Positions 50,782-61,585 of a DNA stretch of 64,000 bases are shown here, piece after piece; the stretch's first letter is position 1, and the number at the start of each line of letters is the position of its first letter. The notes below the pieces were generated by a model. It did not search any database and had not been told where the DNA came from. It saw nothing but the letters and a program-made list of their open reading frames with translations. The stretch comes from Halomonadaceae bacterium T82-2 (GTDB lineage: Bacteria; Pseudomonadota; Gammaproteobacteria; Pseudomonadales; Halomonadaceae). The position numbers were made by a program, and so were the translations under genes. The stretch covers positions 45,535-109,534 of the forward strand of contig LSBP01000007.1 in the NCBI GenBank assembly GCA_001577635.1, in the 5' to 3' direction.

Positions 50782-51675
50782 TCACGGCCGGTCGGCGTAG
50801 AAGCGGAAGTCGGCGAAGTCGACGTGCTGGTCCCGGGGAGTGCGCCAGCTCTTGCCGTGACCGCCGAAGAAGGTCGAGAACATCAGGCCGTCGGCGTAGA
50901 CCGTCGGCAACTTGCGGTAGACGATGCCGCGCTGCTCGAGAATCGGCCGGCCGTCGACCCAGACGCGGGCGATGCCGTTGCGACGCTGCGGATCGTTGAG
51001 CACGATCTCCTGCTCGATGGTGACCCACTTCCCGGTGGGGAAGTGCCAGAGACCGCGTCCCACGGACTTGCCGTAGTGTTTCTTCTTGTTGACGATGTAT
51101 TCGTAAAGCTCGCCCTTCCCGTCGCGACGCCACATGAAGCGCATGGAGTAGCCGTCACCGGTGACGGCATCGCCGCCGCTGGGCGCGTTGCCGCCGTAGA
51201 GGCCGGGCAGTTTGCCGCCCTTGACGAAATCGAAGCCCTCGGGGAAGCGAACCTGGTAGCTCAGGCAGGCCCGATCGGCGCCATGCAGTGCGGGAATGGT
51301 GGCATAGAAGCCGGCGCCCCCCTCCGCCTTGTCGCCCGGCGAGGAGGTGCCCGCGGGATAGGCGACGCGCATGCCGGTTTCGCCGATGCCGGTCTGGGCG
51401 GGGGAGAGGATGGTCACGTTCTTGTCGGTGGCCCAGTCGTCATGGGTACCGAAAGCCTGGCGGATGGCTTCCTTGCTATCGGCCAGCTGCGGCGGCGCCG
51501 GGTCGGCGACCTCGGTGTAGCGCTCGGAGCAGGGCGACAGCTGGGGGATCGGCAGGTCGGGCTTGCCGGCCACGGCCTGGGCCGCGAAGACGCTCAGGGA
51601 AAGGCCGAGCGCCAGGCTCAGGCCGATGCGTTGCCGATAGTGGAATGCGGTCTTGCTGCTGTGACGTTCCAGCAT
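50782..51675 (-). CDS. Secreted polysaccharide lyase, PL14-like
   Basis: A 297-residue protein with a signal peptide (cleavage near AQAVA, residue 36) and a jelly-roll-like domain. It has LSYQVRFPEGFDFVKGGKLPGLYGG, SMRFMWRRDGKGELYEYI and FSTFFGGHGKSWRTPRDQHVDFADF, the signature stretches of PL14-type lyases. That family includes alginate lyases and beta-1,4-glucuronan lyases. ATG 51675 starts 61 bases after the alg44-like stop. A second lyase inside a synthesis operon, in the place of the acetylation and epimerase genes of alginate operons, is unusual. Confidence 0.8.
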   Translation of the reverse strand: MLERHSSKTAFHYRQRIGLSLALGLSLSVFAAQAVAGKPDLPIPQLSPCSERYTEVADPAPPQLADSKEAIRQAFGTHDDWATDKNVTILSPAQTGIGETGMRVAYPAGTSSPGDKAEGGAGFYATIPALHGADRACLSYQVRFPEGFDFVKGGKLPGLYGGNAPSGGDAVTGDGYSMRFMWRRDGKGELYEYIVNKKKHYGKSVGRGLWHFPTGKWVTIEQEIVLNDPQRRNGIARVWVDGRPILEQRGIVYRKLPTVYADGLMFSTFFGGHGKSWRTPRDQHVDFADFRFYADRP

Positions 51676-51736
51676 TAGAGGCTCTCCTGGCCCGGGCGCG
51701 CCGTGGCGGCGGCCCGGACGTTGGCAATGGCTCGAT

Positions 51737-53314
51737 TCAGCTCGATGTCTGCTTGACGGGCTGGCCGTTGGCGACGCTGCTGGCCGGCTTGTCGGCCTCG
51801 GCGTCGTCGCCCGAGCCGGTCACCGCGGCGAACAGGTCCGCGAACTCCTGGTAGACTGCGCGGCCCCCCTGCCAGATCCATTCCGCCGTGGTGTCGATCA
51901 CCGGGGCCTCGCTGAAGCGCACGTCCACGGGCACCCCCACGGCGCTGGCCGGCAGCGGCGACTCCGGCACCAACAGCACGCTGGCGACGTTCTGCTGCTG
52001 GCGCACCCACTTCGGGAAGCCGGCGCGCGGCTGACGCTCGACGTCCAGCGAGACGCTGCGTACCTGGGCGGCGATCGGCTCGGAGGCGTTGGGCAGGGCG
52101 ATGTAGGCGCGCTGGTGCGGCTCGATGCGATCGATATCGTCCATGTGCACCAGGGCTTCCACCATGACGTCGTTCTCACCGGTCTGGATGAGGGTCATGA
52201 TGCGTTCGCTCTGGTTGATGAAGGTCTCGCCGGCGCTGCTGCGCGCCCAGGCGACGAGACAGTTGCAGGGGCTGTAGATGGTGTTCTCCGACGCGCGTGC
52301 CTCGAGGGCGTCGATACGCGAACGCTGGTAGTCGTTGGCGGTCTCGAACTGCTTCATGCGTACCCGCGCGACTTCCGGCGGCACGCTCTCGAAGTTGGTC
52401 GGCGTGCCGCTGGCGCCACTGTCGCCGGACGGGATATAGACCTCCTTGGTGCCGGGCGCCTCGATGCGCTCCTTGAGGTTCTTGATCAGCTGGCTGTTGT
52501 AGTTCAGCGAGGCCTTGGCCAGGATCAGGTCGGTCTTGAGCTCGCTGTTCTTGACGCGGACCAACTCCTGGTCGCGCTCGACACGATCGCCGGCATGGAA
52601 GCCGTGCTCGGCGAGAATGCCCGAGCCGGGGGCACGGATGTCGATGCGCGGGGCCGTCACCGCGGCGAAGTCGGGCTCGATGAGCATGAAATTGCGATAG
52701 GCGGTGGCGGCGATCACCGCCAGCAGGGTGACAGCGGCCAGCCCCAGCGCAGCGTAGCGGCCCCAGGGGCGGCGAGTCTTGCTCTCCGTCTGGGGGGCCT
52801 TGGCGGTCCGGCGCTTGCGCGGCGTCTGCGGATCCTCGCTGCCGACCAGGCCTTCCACGGTGGCGTGGTTGCCGCTCAGGTAGGCGCGAATAATCCGGCG
52901 CAGCAGTTCCCGGTGACGGCGTTCGATGCGGGTGATCTCGAAGGCCACCTCGTGCTGTTGGCCACCGCGCTCGCCATGATCGCGCAGCACCTTGGCATCG
53001 ACGGGCACGATCAGTTCGGCGGTCCCGGCCGAGAGCAGCAGCGAGACCGAGATCACCTGATCGGCCTGCATCGGGGTGTCGCTGTACACCGAGAAGCCGC
53101 CCATGGAGAGGTCATGGCCGACCAGGGTGGCGCCGTCGGCGAAGCGTACCTCAAAGGGGACGTCGACGCGGACGTGGCGGCGCTCGTCACGGCGCTCGTG
53201 ATGGATCTGGTCGCCGGTGGCGGGACGCGACGCATCGTCGCGTCGCTCGTCGCGCGGGCGACCGGCGAGGGTCGGTTCGGTCCGGCCCGGGTCGTGATTG
53301 TCGTCGTGGCTCAT
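51737..53314 (-). CDS. alg44: Alg44-like c-di-GMP receptor / polymerase co-subunit (PilZ + HlyD-like)
   Basis: A 525-residue protein. The cytosolic PilZ domain (about 40-140) has ERRDERRHVR and DLSMGGFSV, the c-di-GMP-binding RxxxR and D/NxSxGG motifs. A membrane helix lies at about 190-210 (YAALGLAAVTLLAVIAATAY). The periplasmic part is HlyD/membrane-fusion-like (RAPGSGILAEHGFHAGDRVERDQELVRV, then a coiled coil). This is the layout of Alg44, which activates the Alg8 polymerase on binding c-di-GMP. ATG 53314 follows AAGGAGG; the earlier ATG 53344 lies ahead of that ribosome site. Direct downstream position of alg8 matches Pseudomonas. Confidence 0.9.
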   Translation of the reverse strand: MSHDDNHDPGRTEPTLAGRPRDERRDDASRPATGDQIHHERRDERRHVRVDVPFEVRFADGATLVGHDLSMGGFSVYSDTPMQADQVISVSLLLSAGTAELIVPVDAKVLRDHGERGGQQHEVAFEITRIERRHRELLRRIIRAYLSGNHATVEGLVGSEDPQTPRKRRTAKAPQTESKTRRPWGRYAALGLAAVTLLAVIAATAYRNFMLIEPDFAAVTAPRIDIRAPGSGILAEHGFHAGDRVERDQELVRVKNSELKTDLILAKASLNYNSQLIKNLKERIEAPGTKEVYIPSGDSGASGTPTNFESVPPEVARVRMKQFETANDYQRSRIDALEARASENTIYSPCNCLVAWARSSAGETFINQSERIMTLIQTGENDVMVEALVHMDDIDRIEPHQRAYIALPNASEPIAAQVRSVSLDVERQPRAGFPKWVRQQQNVASVLLVPESPLPASAVGVPVDVRFSEAPVIDTTAEWIWQGGRAVYQEFADLFAAVTGSGDDAEADKPASSVANGQPVKQTSS

Positions 53315-53350
53315 TCGGGGATCCTCCTTGTCCTGTAGATCCATGTCCGG

Positions 53351-55291
53351 TTACTGGCGGCGCTCGGTAGAGGCGCGACGGACGTCCATATCGTCGAGGG
53401 TGACCGTGCCGGAGGCGGTGTCCAGGCGGCAGGGGTTGTCGCTGCGGCAGGTCAGTGTCCGGGTCTCGCTCAGGGTATGCCCCTGGGCATCGTGAAGGCG
53501 GCTTGCCAGGCTGGTGTTGACATACCAGGTGGTGGGCCGTTCGCCACCGTGGCCGCGGAAGGTCCGGGCGCGCACGTCGCCGACCTCGAAGAGCTTCTCG
53601 GTAAAGCGCTTGCCGACCCGCATGTTGCCCGCCGGCAGTTGCACGGTGCTGCCTTCCGGCGCGTCGGCCAGCGCCAGCGCGAGCCAGTAGCCGTCATCGC
53701 GGTCGGGGGCCGGGCCGTCATCGGTCAGCATGGCGCTCTGATCCTCGAGCACGGCAAAGGCCACGCGGTCCGGCGGGGCTATCACGCCGACCGTCAGCGC
53801 CAGGACGAGGATCATCGAGCCGACATACACGGCGTGCATGAAATGCCCCATGCGGCGCTGGCGCTTGGCGGCACGCGGGTCGTCAGGCTCGCCTGCCGAG
53901 ATCCCCTGGCGCGACCAGGACTGGCGATTGAAGCGGAAGCTGACATAGGTCTTCAGCAGGCCACCACCCACCTGGTTGTAGTACAGCATGGGGATCCACA
54001 GCAGGCTGAATCGGCCGTGCTGGAGGGCCAGCACGGTGGCGGTGACGCTGCGCGTGAAGAGGATCCACAGCAGGTATGCGAAGATGAACGAGGGGCGCAC
54101 GAACAGCGTCAGCATGATCGCCACCGAGGGGCCGATCAGCGTGGTCCACATCGATAGCCGCTGGTCGACCAGGCTCCACCAGGTGAACAGCCCCATCTTC
54201 CTGGGCCCCAGCGCGATGGCGCGGCCGCTGGTACGCAGCATGTTGCCGTACCAGCGCTTCATCAGGTCGAGGCTCGAGGCGAAGAAGCGGTCCTTGTCGG
54301 GCAGCTCCTCGAACCCGGATACATAGACGTCCGGGATGTAGAGCATCTTCCAGCCGTTCTTGAGCAGCCAGAACCAGGTCGACTTGTCGTCGCCGGACAG
54401 GAACTTGAAGTTGCCGAAGCGCCAGTGCTCGATATGGTCGTTCTCGACCAGCTCGATGAAGCCGGGGTCCGTGGCCAGCTCGGCACGGAAGGCGCTGTAG
54501 CGACCGGTCAGCACCAGCAGGCGCTCGGAAACCGACCCCGAGCTCATCACTAGGTGGCGCTGGGCATAGCGCAGGTCGTACCACTCCTTGGTGACGTCGC
54601 CGCCGTTGACGATGGCGCTGTTGTTGGTGGTCAGCGCGCCTAGGTCGTCCTTGACGAAGAAGAACGACAGCGAGCGGGCCAGCGTGCCGGGCTCGATGCG
54701 GATATCGCCGTCCATCGACACTAGCAGCGAGCGATGGCTGGGCATGCGCCGCGAGATGGCGCGCAGCACTTCGGCCATCGCCGAGCGCTTGCCGTCGCCC
54801 TTCTGGAACATGTAGCTGACCTCGACATTGGCGGGCCAGCCGTTTTCCGCCATGACATGATCGATCACGTCGACGTCGCTGCGATCGGAGATCGCCGCGA
54901 AGATGGTCGTGGGCACGCCGTAGTCGGCGGCGTCGCGGATCAGTGCGTCATAGACGGCGAAGCTGACCTCGGGCTCGATGCGAAACGAGGTACACAGCAC
55001 ATACAGGGCATCGGGTTTTTCGCGGGCGTCGGCGGCATCGGCCTGCCGGCGCAGCCGGGGAAACACGCGGCGGTTGTACCACACGGAGCGAATCGCGATG
55101 GTAAACCACCAGGAATAACGCCAGGCGCCGATGACGCCGATGGCGAGAATGAAGCTCTTGGAGCCGGGCGAGAAGACTTCCGGCGGCAGCTCGAAGACGA
55201 GGACGACGATCAGCGACAGCAGGAACAGCAGCGTCGTCAACTCCGTGATCCGGCTGGCACGTGAGCCGCCGGTAAGCTCGTTCAGCGACAT
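53351..55291 (-). CDS. alg8: Alg8-like processive glycosyltransferase with C-terminal extension
   Basis: A 646-residue inner-membrane GT2 polymerase: membrane helices at about 18-35 and 45-68, then the catalytic domain with TSFRIEPEVSF, DGD at 194-196, VENDHIEHWRFG and SGDDKSTWFW (about 299-308). Further helices lie at about 385-425, and the last at about 488-505. The sequence and neighbours match the Pseudomonas mannuronan synthase Alg8 (about 494 residues). After the last helix there are about 140 extra residues, probably periplasmic, of no recognised family. Donor specificity cannot be read directly; the adjacent sugar dehydrogenase suggests UDP-glucuronate. Confidence 0.9.
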   Translation of the reverse strand: MSLNELTGGSRASRITELTTLLFLLSLIVVLVFELPPEVFSPGSKSFILAIGVIGAWRYSWWFTIAIRSVWYNRRVFPRLRRQADAADAREKPDALYVLCTSFRIEPEVSFAVYDALIRDAADYGVPTTIFAAISDRSDVDVIDHVMAENGWPANVEVSYMFQKGDGKRSAMAEVLRAISRRMPSHRSLLVSMDGDIRIEPGTLARSLSFFFVKDDLGALTTNNSAIVNGGDVTKEWYDLRYAQRHLVMSSGSVSERLLVLTGRYSAFRAELATDPGFIELVENDHIEHWRFGNFKFLSGDDKSTWFWLLKNGWKMLYIPDVYVSGFEELPDKDRFFASSLDLMKRWYGNMLRTSGRAIALGPRKMGLFTWWSLVDQRLSMWTTLIGPSVAIMLTLFVRPSFIFAYLLWILFTRSVTATVLALQHGRFSLLWIPMLYYNQVGGGLLKTYVSFRFNRQSWSRQGISAGEPDDPRAAKRQRRMGHFMHAVYVGSMILVLALTVGVIAPPDRVAFAVLEDQSAMLTDDGPAPDRDDGYWLALALADAPEGSTVQLPAGNMRVGKRFTEKLFEVGDVRARTFRGHGGERPTTWYVNTSLASRLHDAQGHTLSETRTLTCRSDNPCRLDTASGTVTLDDMDVRRASTERRQ

Positions 55292-55365
55292 GACGAACCT
55301 TCCTCATCGAACGGTGGCGCGACGCGTGATACCTGATGGTCTCGCGTGGCCCCGTTGTCTGATGG

Positions 55366-55385
55366 GGCGCCGCCGCAGCGGCGCC
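55366..55385. other. Perfect GC hairpin between ugd and the alg8-like gene
   Basis: GGCGCCGC and GCGGCGCC with a CGCA loop lie in the 203-base gap separating ugd from the polymerase gene. There is no U-tract. It may protect the ugd message 3' end or set the ratio of dehydrogenase to polymerase. No gene was found in the gap. Confidence 0.5.
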
Positions 55386-55494
55386 GTGACAACATGTGGT
55401 CGTTTGCGCGGAATTGCCGGCCGGTGCGGTCGGCAATCGCGGGAAGACCGGGAACGGCGAGCAACGCCAGGCGCGGCCCGCCGGTGACGGCGGC

Positions 55495-56856
55495 TCAGGC
55501 GGCCGCGCGTCTTGCCTGTTGCCGGTTCAGGGATTCGCCGCGGCCGATGGCGTAGTAGAGCAGGCCGGCGTCCTTGACGATCTCGGGGTCGAAGAGGTTG
55601 CGCCCGTCGACGACCACCGGGGTGCGCAGCGTCTGGCGCAGGTTGTCGAAGTCGATCGCGCGGAAGATCTTCCATTCCGTGCAGATGACCAGGGCGTCGG
55701 CCCCTTCCAGGGTGTCGTCACGCCGGTCGACCAGTACCAGGTCGTCGCGTTCGCCATAGATGCGGCGGCACTCGTCGGCAGCCTCGGGATCGAAGGCCTG
55801 GACCCGGGCACCGCTGTCCCACAGCGCTTCCATCAGCTCGCGGCTGGGCGCCTCGCGCATGTCGTCTGTGTTGGGCTTGAAGGCCAAGCCCCACAGGGCG
55901 ATGGTCTTGCCCTTGAGGTCGCCGTCGAACGCCTGGTTGAGCTTTTCGAAGAGGCGCGTCTTCTGGCGCAGGTTGACGGACTCGACCGCCCCCAGAAGCT
56001 GGGCGTCATAGCCGATGTCCGTGGCGGTCTGGGCGAGTGCCTTGACGTCCTTGGGGAAGCAGGAACCGCCATAGCCGCAGCCGGGGTAGATGAAGTGATA
56101 GCCGATGCGCGGGTCCGAGCCGATCCCGTGGCGCACATGCTCGATATCGGCCCCCAGGCGCTCGGCCAGGTTGGCGATCTCGTTCATGAAGCTGATCTTG
56201 GTGGCGAGCATGGCGTTGGCCGCGTACTTGGTCAGCTCCGCGCTGCGCACGTCCATGAACATCAGCTTTTCATGGTTGCGGTTGTAGGGGGCATAGCATT
56301 CGCGCATCGCCTTGCGCACGGCTTCCGAATCGGTGCCGACGATGATGCGTGCGCCCTTCGAGAAGTCCTCGATCGCCGCGCCTTCCTTGAGGAATTCCGG
56401 GTTCGAGCAGACATCGAAGTCGACGTCGGCACCGCGGGCCTCGAGGGTGCGCCGCAGGGTATCGCGGACCTTGTCGGCGGTGCCCACCGGCACGGTGGAC
56501 TTGTCGATCACCACCTTGTACTCGTTCATGTGCTGGCCGATGGTTTCGGCAACCTTGAGCACGTACTTGAGGTCGGCGCTGCCATCCTCGTCGGACGGCG
56601 TGCCCACGGCGATGAACTGGAGCTTGCCGAAACGCACCGCTTCCTCGGCGTCGGTGGTGAAGCGCAGGCGCCCGGCATCGCGGTTCTCCGCGATCATCGA
56701 CTCCAGGCCGGGTTCGTAGATGGGAATCTCGCCGCGGTTGAGCCGCGCGATCTTGTCGGCGTCAACATCGACGCAGACGACGTCATGGCCGACATCGGCC
56801 AAACAGGTACCGGTGACCAGGCCGACATAGCCTGATCCGAAGATGGTAATCCGCAT
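55495..56856 (-). CDS. ugd: UDP-glucose 6-dehydrogenase
   Basis: A 453-residue NAD-dependent sugar-nucleotide dehydrogenase with a Rossmann motif [10 protein letters not shown] (residues 7-16), [15 protein letters not shown], and the catalytic cysteine in [10 protein letters not shown] near residue 260. The C-terminal NAD domain ends LLYYAIGRG. These features and the 450-residue length match UDP-glucose dehydrogenase better than GDP-mannose dehydrogenase AlgD, whose corresponding motif is AFGGSCLPKD. The product would be UDP-glucuronate. ATG 56856 follows GAGAGG at 7 bases; the ATG 15 bases earlier lies before that site. It heads the operon that continues into the alg8-like polymerase. Confidence 0.92.
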   Translation of the reverse strand: MRITIFGSGYVGLVTGTCLADVGHDVVCVDVDADKIARLNRGEIPIYEPGLESMIAENRDAGRLRFTTDAEEAVRFGKLQFIAVGTPSDEDGSADLKYVLKVAETIGQHMNEYKVVIDKSTVPVGTADKVRDTLRRTLEARGADVDFDVCSNPEFLKEGAAIEDFSKGARIIVGTDSEAVRKAMRECYAPYNRNHEKLMFMDVRSAELTKYAANAMLATKISFMNEIANLAERLGADIEHVRHGIGSDPRIGYHFIYPGCGYGGSCFPKDVKALAQTATDIGYDAQLLGAVESVNLRQKTRLFEKLNQAFDGDLKGKTIALWGLAFKPNTDDMREAPSRELMEALWDSGARVQAFDPEAADECRRIYGERDDLVLVDRRDDTLEGADALVICTEWKIFRAIDFDNLRQTLRTPVVVDGRNLFDPEIVKDAGLLYYAIGRGESLNRQQARRAAA

Positions 56857-56971
56857 CTTGCACCTCTCCATGGTGGTTGTCTGGTGTCACGATCTGCAAT
56901 GCGTCTGGCCACTGGGCCAAATGCCACGCGAGCGCGCCGGGCTGCGACTGAAATCCATTCCTTGGGCCCGG

Positions 56972-57003
56972 GGCGAGAACGGCATGCCTGCCTGGTTCTC
57001 GCC
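56972..57003. promoter_or_regulatory. Inverted repeat in the ugd 5' leader
   Basis: GGCGAGAAC and GTTCTCGCC are perfect 9-bp arms 14 bases apart, about 115 bases upstream of the ugd start and downstream of the proposed promoter. It could be an RNA hairpin in the leader or a DNA operator. The rest of the 419 bases between ugd and the suf regulator contains no gene. Confidence 0.45.
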
Positions 57004-57118
57004 GGTATTATGTCATTGTCGGGCAGCACCGTTACCGGGGGGTGACATACTGCCGCGACCTGGCGATCTTTTCTAAATTAGCAAGGTTAAGTTATGTAAT
57101 CGCCGGGTAACGTCAAAT

Positions 57119-57147
57119 AGCGTAGAGGCTCCATCGACAAAGGTCAA
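57119..57147 (-). promoter_or_regulatory. Candidate sigma-70 promoter for the ugd-alg8 operon
   Basis: On the minus strand TTGACC and TACGCT are separated by exactly 17 bases. Initiation here would give a leader of roughly 250 bases with the inverted repeat inside. An AlgU-type promoter was looked for and not found. Confidence 0.45.
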
Positions 57148-57214
57148 CATGCGCCCGGGTGAATTTTTGCACACTGTTTTCTTACTCGATGGCCGTACCG
57201 GCCTCAGCGGGCGC

Positions 57215-57248
57215 TTCACAGCGCCGTCATAGAGGACTAAAATGGTCC
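57215..57248 (+). promoter_or_regulatory. suf promoter overlapped by an Rrf2-type palindrome
   Basis: TTCACA, a 17-base spacer and TAAAAT (57238-57243) form a good promoter. The -10 is covered by GGACTAAAATGGTCC (57234-57248), an imperfect palindrome resembling IscR/Rrf2-family sites. The first gene of the operon encodes an Rrf2 protein, so autorepression relieved by loss of its Fe-S cluster is a likely reading. Confidence 0.55.
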
Positions 57249-57275
57249 CCAATTCCGACAGGCTGGAGGATCGCG

Positions 57276-57743
57276 ATGCTCAAGCTGTCAAAACTGACCG
57301 ATTACGCCGCCGTGGTGATGGCGCAGATCGCCCGCCACCCGGAACGGGCACATGCGGCGGCCGACCTGGCCAGTGCCGTGCAGCTGCCGCATCCCACCGT
57401 GAGCAAGACGCTGAAGATGCTGGTGCGGGCCGGGCTGCTGACCTCGCGGCGGGGCGCGCAGGGCGGTTATCGCCTGTCGCGGGCACCCGGCGAGATCACC
57501 GCCAGCGACATCATCGCCGCCATCGAGGGGCCGGTCGCCATGACGGAATGCAGCCAGGCCGACGGGGACTGTGACCTGGCCAGCAGCTGCGGTGTCGCCG
57601 ACAACTGGCAACGGGTCACCGTGGGCGTGCGCACCCTGCTCGACAGCGTGACCCTGGCGCATCTGGCGCGCGCCGAGCCGCTCAAGTTGCCGGTGCAGTT
57701 ACCCATACAGAGCGTGACCCTGGCCGCCACGGCCGAGGGCTGA
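57276..57743 (+). CDS. Rrf2-family SUF operon regulator (IscR-like, Fe-S)
   Basis: A 155-residue winged-helix regulator. It starts [17 protein letters not shown], has a DNA-recognition helix near [19 protein letters not shown] and the wing [10 protein letters not shown]. Three cysteines ([15 protein letters not shown]) at about residues 90-106 could hold an Fe-S cluster. It belongs with the SUF-system regulators found at the head of suf operons in xanthomonads and pseudomonads. ATG 57276 follows GGAGGATCGCG. It leads sufB by 55 bases. Confidence 0.9.
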   Translation: MLKLSKLTDYAAVVMAQIARHPERAHAAADLASAVQLPHPTVSKTLKMLVRAGLLTSRRGAQGGYRLSRAPGEITASDIIAAIEGPVAMTECSQADGDCDLASSCGVADNWQRVTVGVRTLLDSVTLAHLARAEPLKLPVQLPIQSVTLAATAEG

Positions 57744-57798
57744 CGTCGACCAAGGCTTGATGACAGGGTGCAGTGCGATGCGCCCGGAGGGGAGAATC

Positions 57799-59241
<1,443 letters not shown>

Positions 59242-59275
59242 CCGGGAAACGGCTGCGCGACGCCTGTGCGGCGTT

Positions 59276-59413
59276 GGCAGCGGGCTCGAGAATGCTCATT
59301 GACAGTCGTCAACTCCGCTTCTCTCGCCCGCTGCCGCCTGGCCCAGACGCCGCTCGCGCGTTTCTCGAGGGTGATATGGCAACGTATTCGTCGGAGGGCG
59401 CGATGGCGCCCTC
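59276..59413. other. Structured sufB-sufC intergenic region
   Basis: Outer arms GGCAGCGGGC (59276-59285) and GCCCGCTGCC (59326-59335) are perfect inverted copies. They enclose a second palindrome TTGACAGTCGTCAA (59299-59312). A third hairpin GAGGGCGC-GATG-GCGCCCTC lies at 59394-59413, 25 bases before sufC. No U-tracts and no credible gene are present. A processing site, a repeat element or a stability determinant separating sufB from sufC are all possible. Confidence 0.55.
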
Positions 59414-59438
59414 GAATCCAGATTGAAGGTGGCAACAC

Positions 59439-60187
<749 letters not shown>

Positions 60188-60191
<4 letters not shown>

Positions 60192-61585
60192 GCGACAAGA
60201 CCCAACCGAGTGCAGAACAGCGCTTTCTCGAGAAGCTGAAGGCGCGCGAGGCGGTGCGCGGTGCCGAGCCGACCTGGATCGCTGCGCGGCGCCAGGCCGC
60301 GGCGGCACGCTTCGAGGCGATCGGCTTTCCCGGCAGGCGGGTCGAGCAGTGGAAGTACACCGACGTGCGGCGCATCCGTGACGGGGAATTCGCGCTGGCC
60401 GACGACGCCGACTTCTCGCCGGCCCAGGCCGCCGCCCTGACGCTGCCGATCGAGGCGATCCGGTTGAGCTTCGTCGATGGCGTGTTCGCGCCCGAGCTCT
60501 CCGATACCGGCGCGCTGCCCGCTGGCGCGAGCGTCGAGCCGCTGACCCGGGCGCTGGCCGACAACCACGAGGCCGTGGGTGCCGTGCTGGGCCGTCTGAC
60601 CGGCGTCGAGTTCTCGCCGTTCGCCGCGCTCAACACCGCCTTCGCCGAGGAGGGCGCCGTCATTCGTCTGGCGCCGGGAACCGTGGTCGAGACGCCGATC
60701 CTGCTGCAGTTCCTCTCCCGGGCCGGCGAGCGGCCGGTGATGAGCCATCCGCGGGTGCTGATTCAGGCCGGGGCACGCAGCCAGGCCACGGTGCTCGAGC
60801 ATTACGTCGGCGACCCGACGGCCGCCAATTTCACCAACGTGGTCGCCGAGGCCATCCTCGAGCGCGGCGCCCTGCTGACCCACTACACCCTGCAGGAGTC
60901 GCCGCTCGACGACCTGCTGGTGCGCAGCCTGCAGGTCGAGCAGGGGCGCGACAGCCGCTTCACCTCGTTCACCGTCAACCTGGGCGGCGCGCTGGTGCGC
61001 AACGACCTGGTGGCCGACCTCAACGCCCAGGGGGCCGAGGCCAACTACTACGGGCTGTTCTTCGCCCAGGGGCGCCAGCATGTCGACAACCACACCCTGG
61101 TCAATCACAACGCGCCGCTGACGTTCTCCAACGAGAACTACAAGGGCGTGCTGGACGATCGTGCCCGGGGCGTGTTCAACGGCAAGGTGGTGGTCAAGCG
61201 CGACAGCCAGCAGATCGAGGCGCACCAGAGCAACGCCAACCTGCTGCTCTCCGATCGCGCCGAGATCGACACCAAGCCGGAGCTTGAGATCTACGCCGAT
61301 GACGTCAAGTGCTCCCACGGGGCGACCACCGGCCAGCTCGACGAGGACGCCGTGTTCGCGCTGCGAGCGCGCGGCATCGACGCGCAGACCGCCCGGGGCC
61401 TGCTGACCCTGGCCTTCGCCGGCGAGGTGATGGAGAAGGTGGAGCTGGACGCCGTCGCCGAGCGTGTCGAACTCACGGTGGCCGGCAAGCTGCCGGAACG
61501 CTTCAATCTCGGCGGGCTGGTCGAGGCGGCGCTGCTCGACGAGCAGGCATTCGAGGAGGCATCGGGCCATGACCGCAATGACTGA
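60188..61585 (+). CDS. sufD: Fe-S assembly protein SufD
   Basis: A 465-residue SufB paralogue. It shows GFPGRRVEQWKYTDVRRI at the N-terminus, a beta-helix core, and HVDNHTLVNHNAPLTFSNENYKGVLDD with VKCSHGATTGQLDEDAVFALRARGI at the C-terminus. The start is the GTG at 60188 overlapping the sufC stop (GTGA), preceded by GGAGGAG; the ATG 24 bases earlier would overlap sufC further. Its 3' end overlaps sufS by 17 bases. Confidence 0.95.

Noticed and set aside
46659..56856. Plain annotation as an alginate operon
   Set aside because: AlgD-type dehydrogenase, epimerase, acetylation and porin genes are missing and the dehydrogenase motifs are those of Ugd, so alginate is kept only as an alternative.
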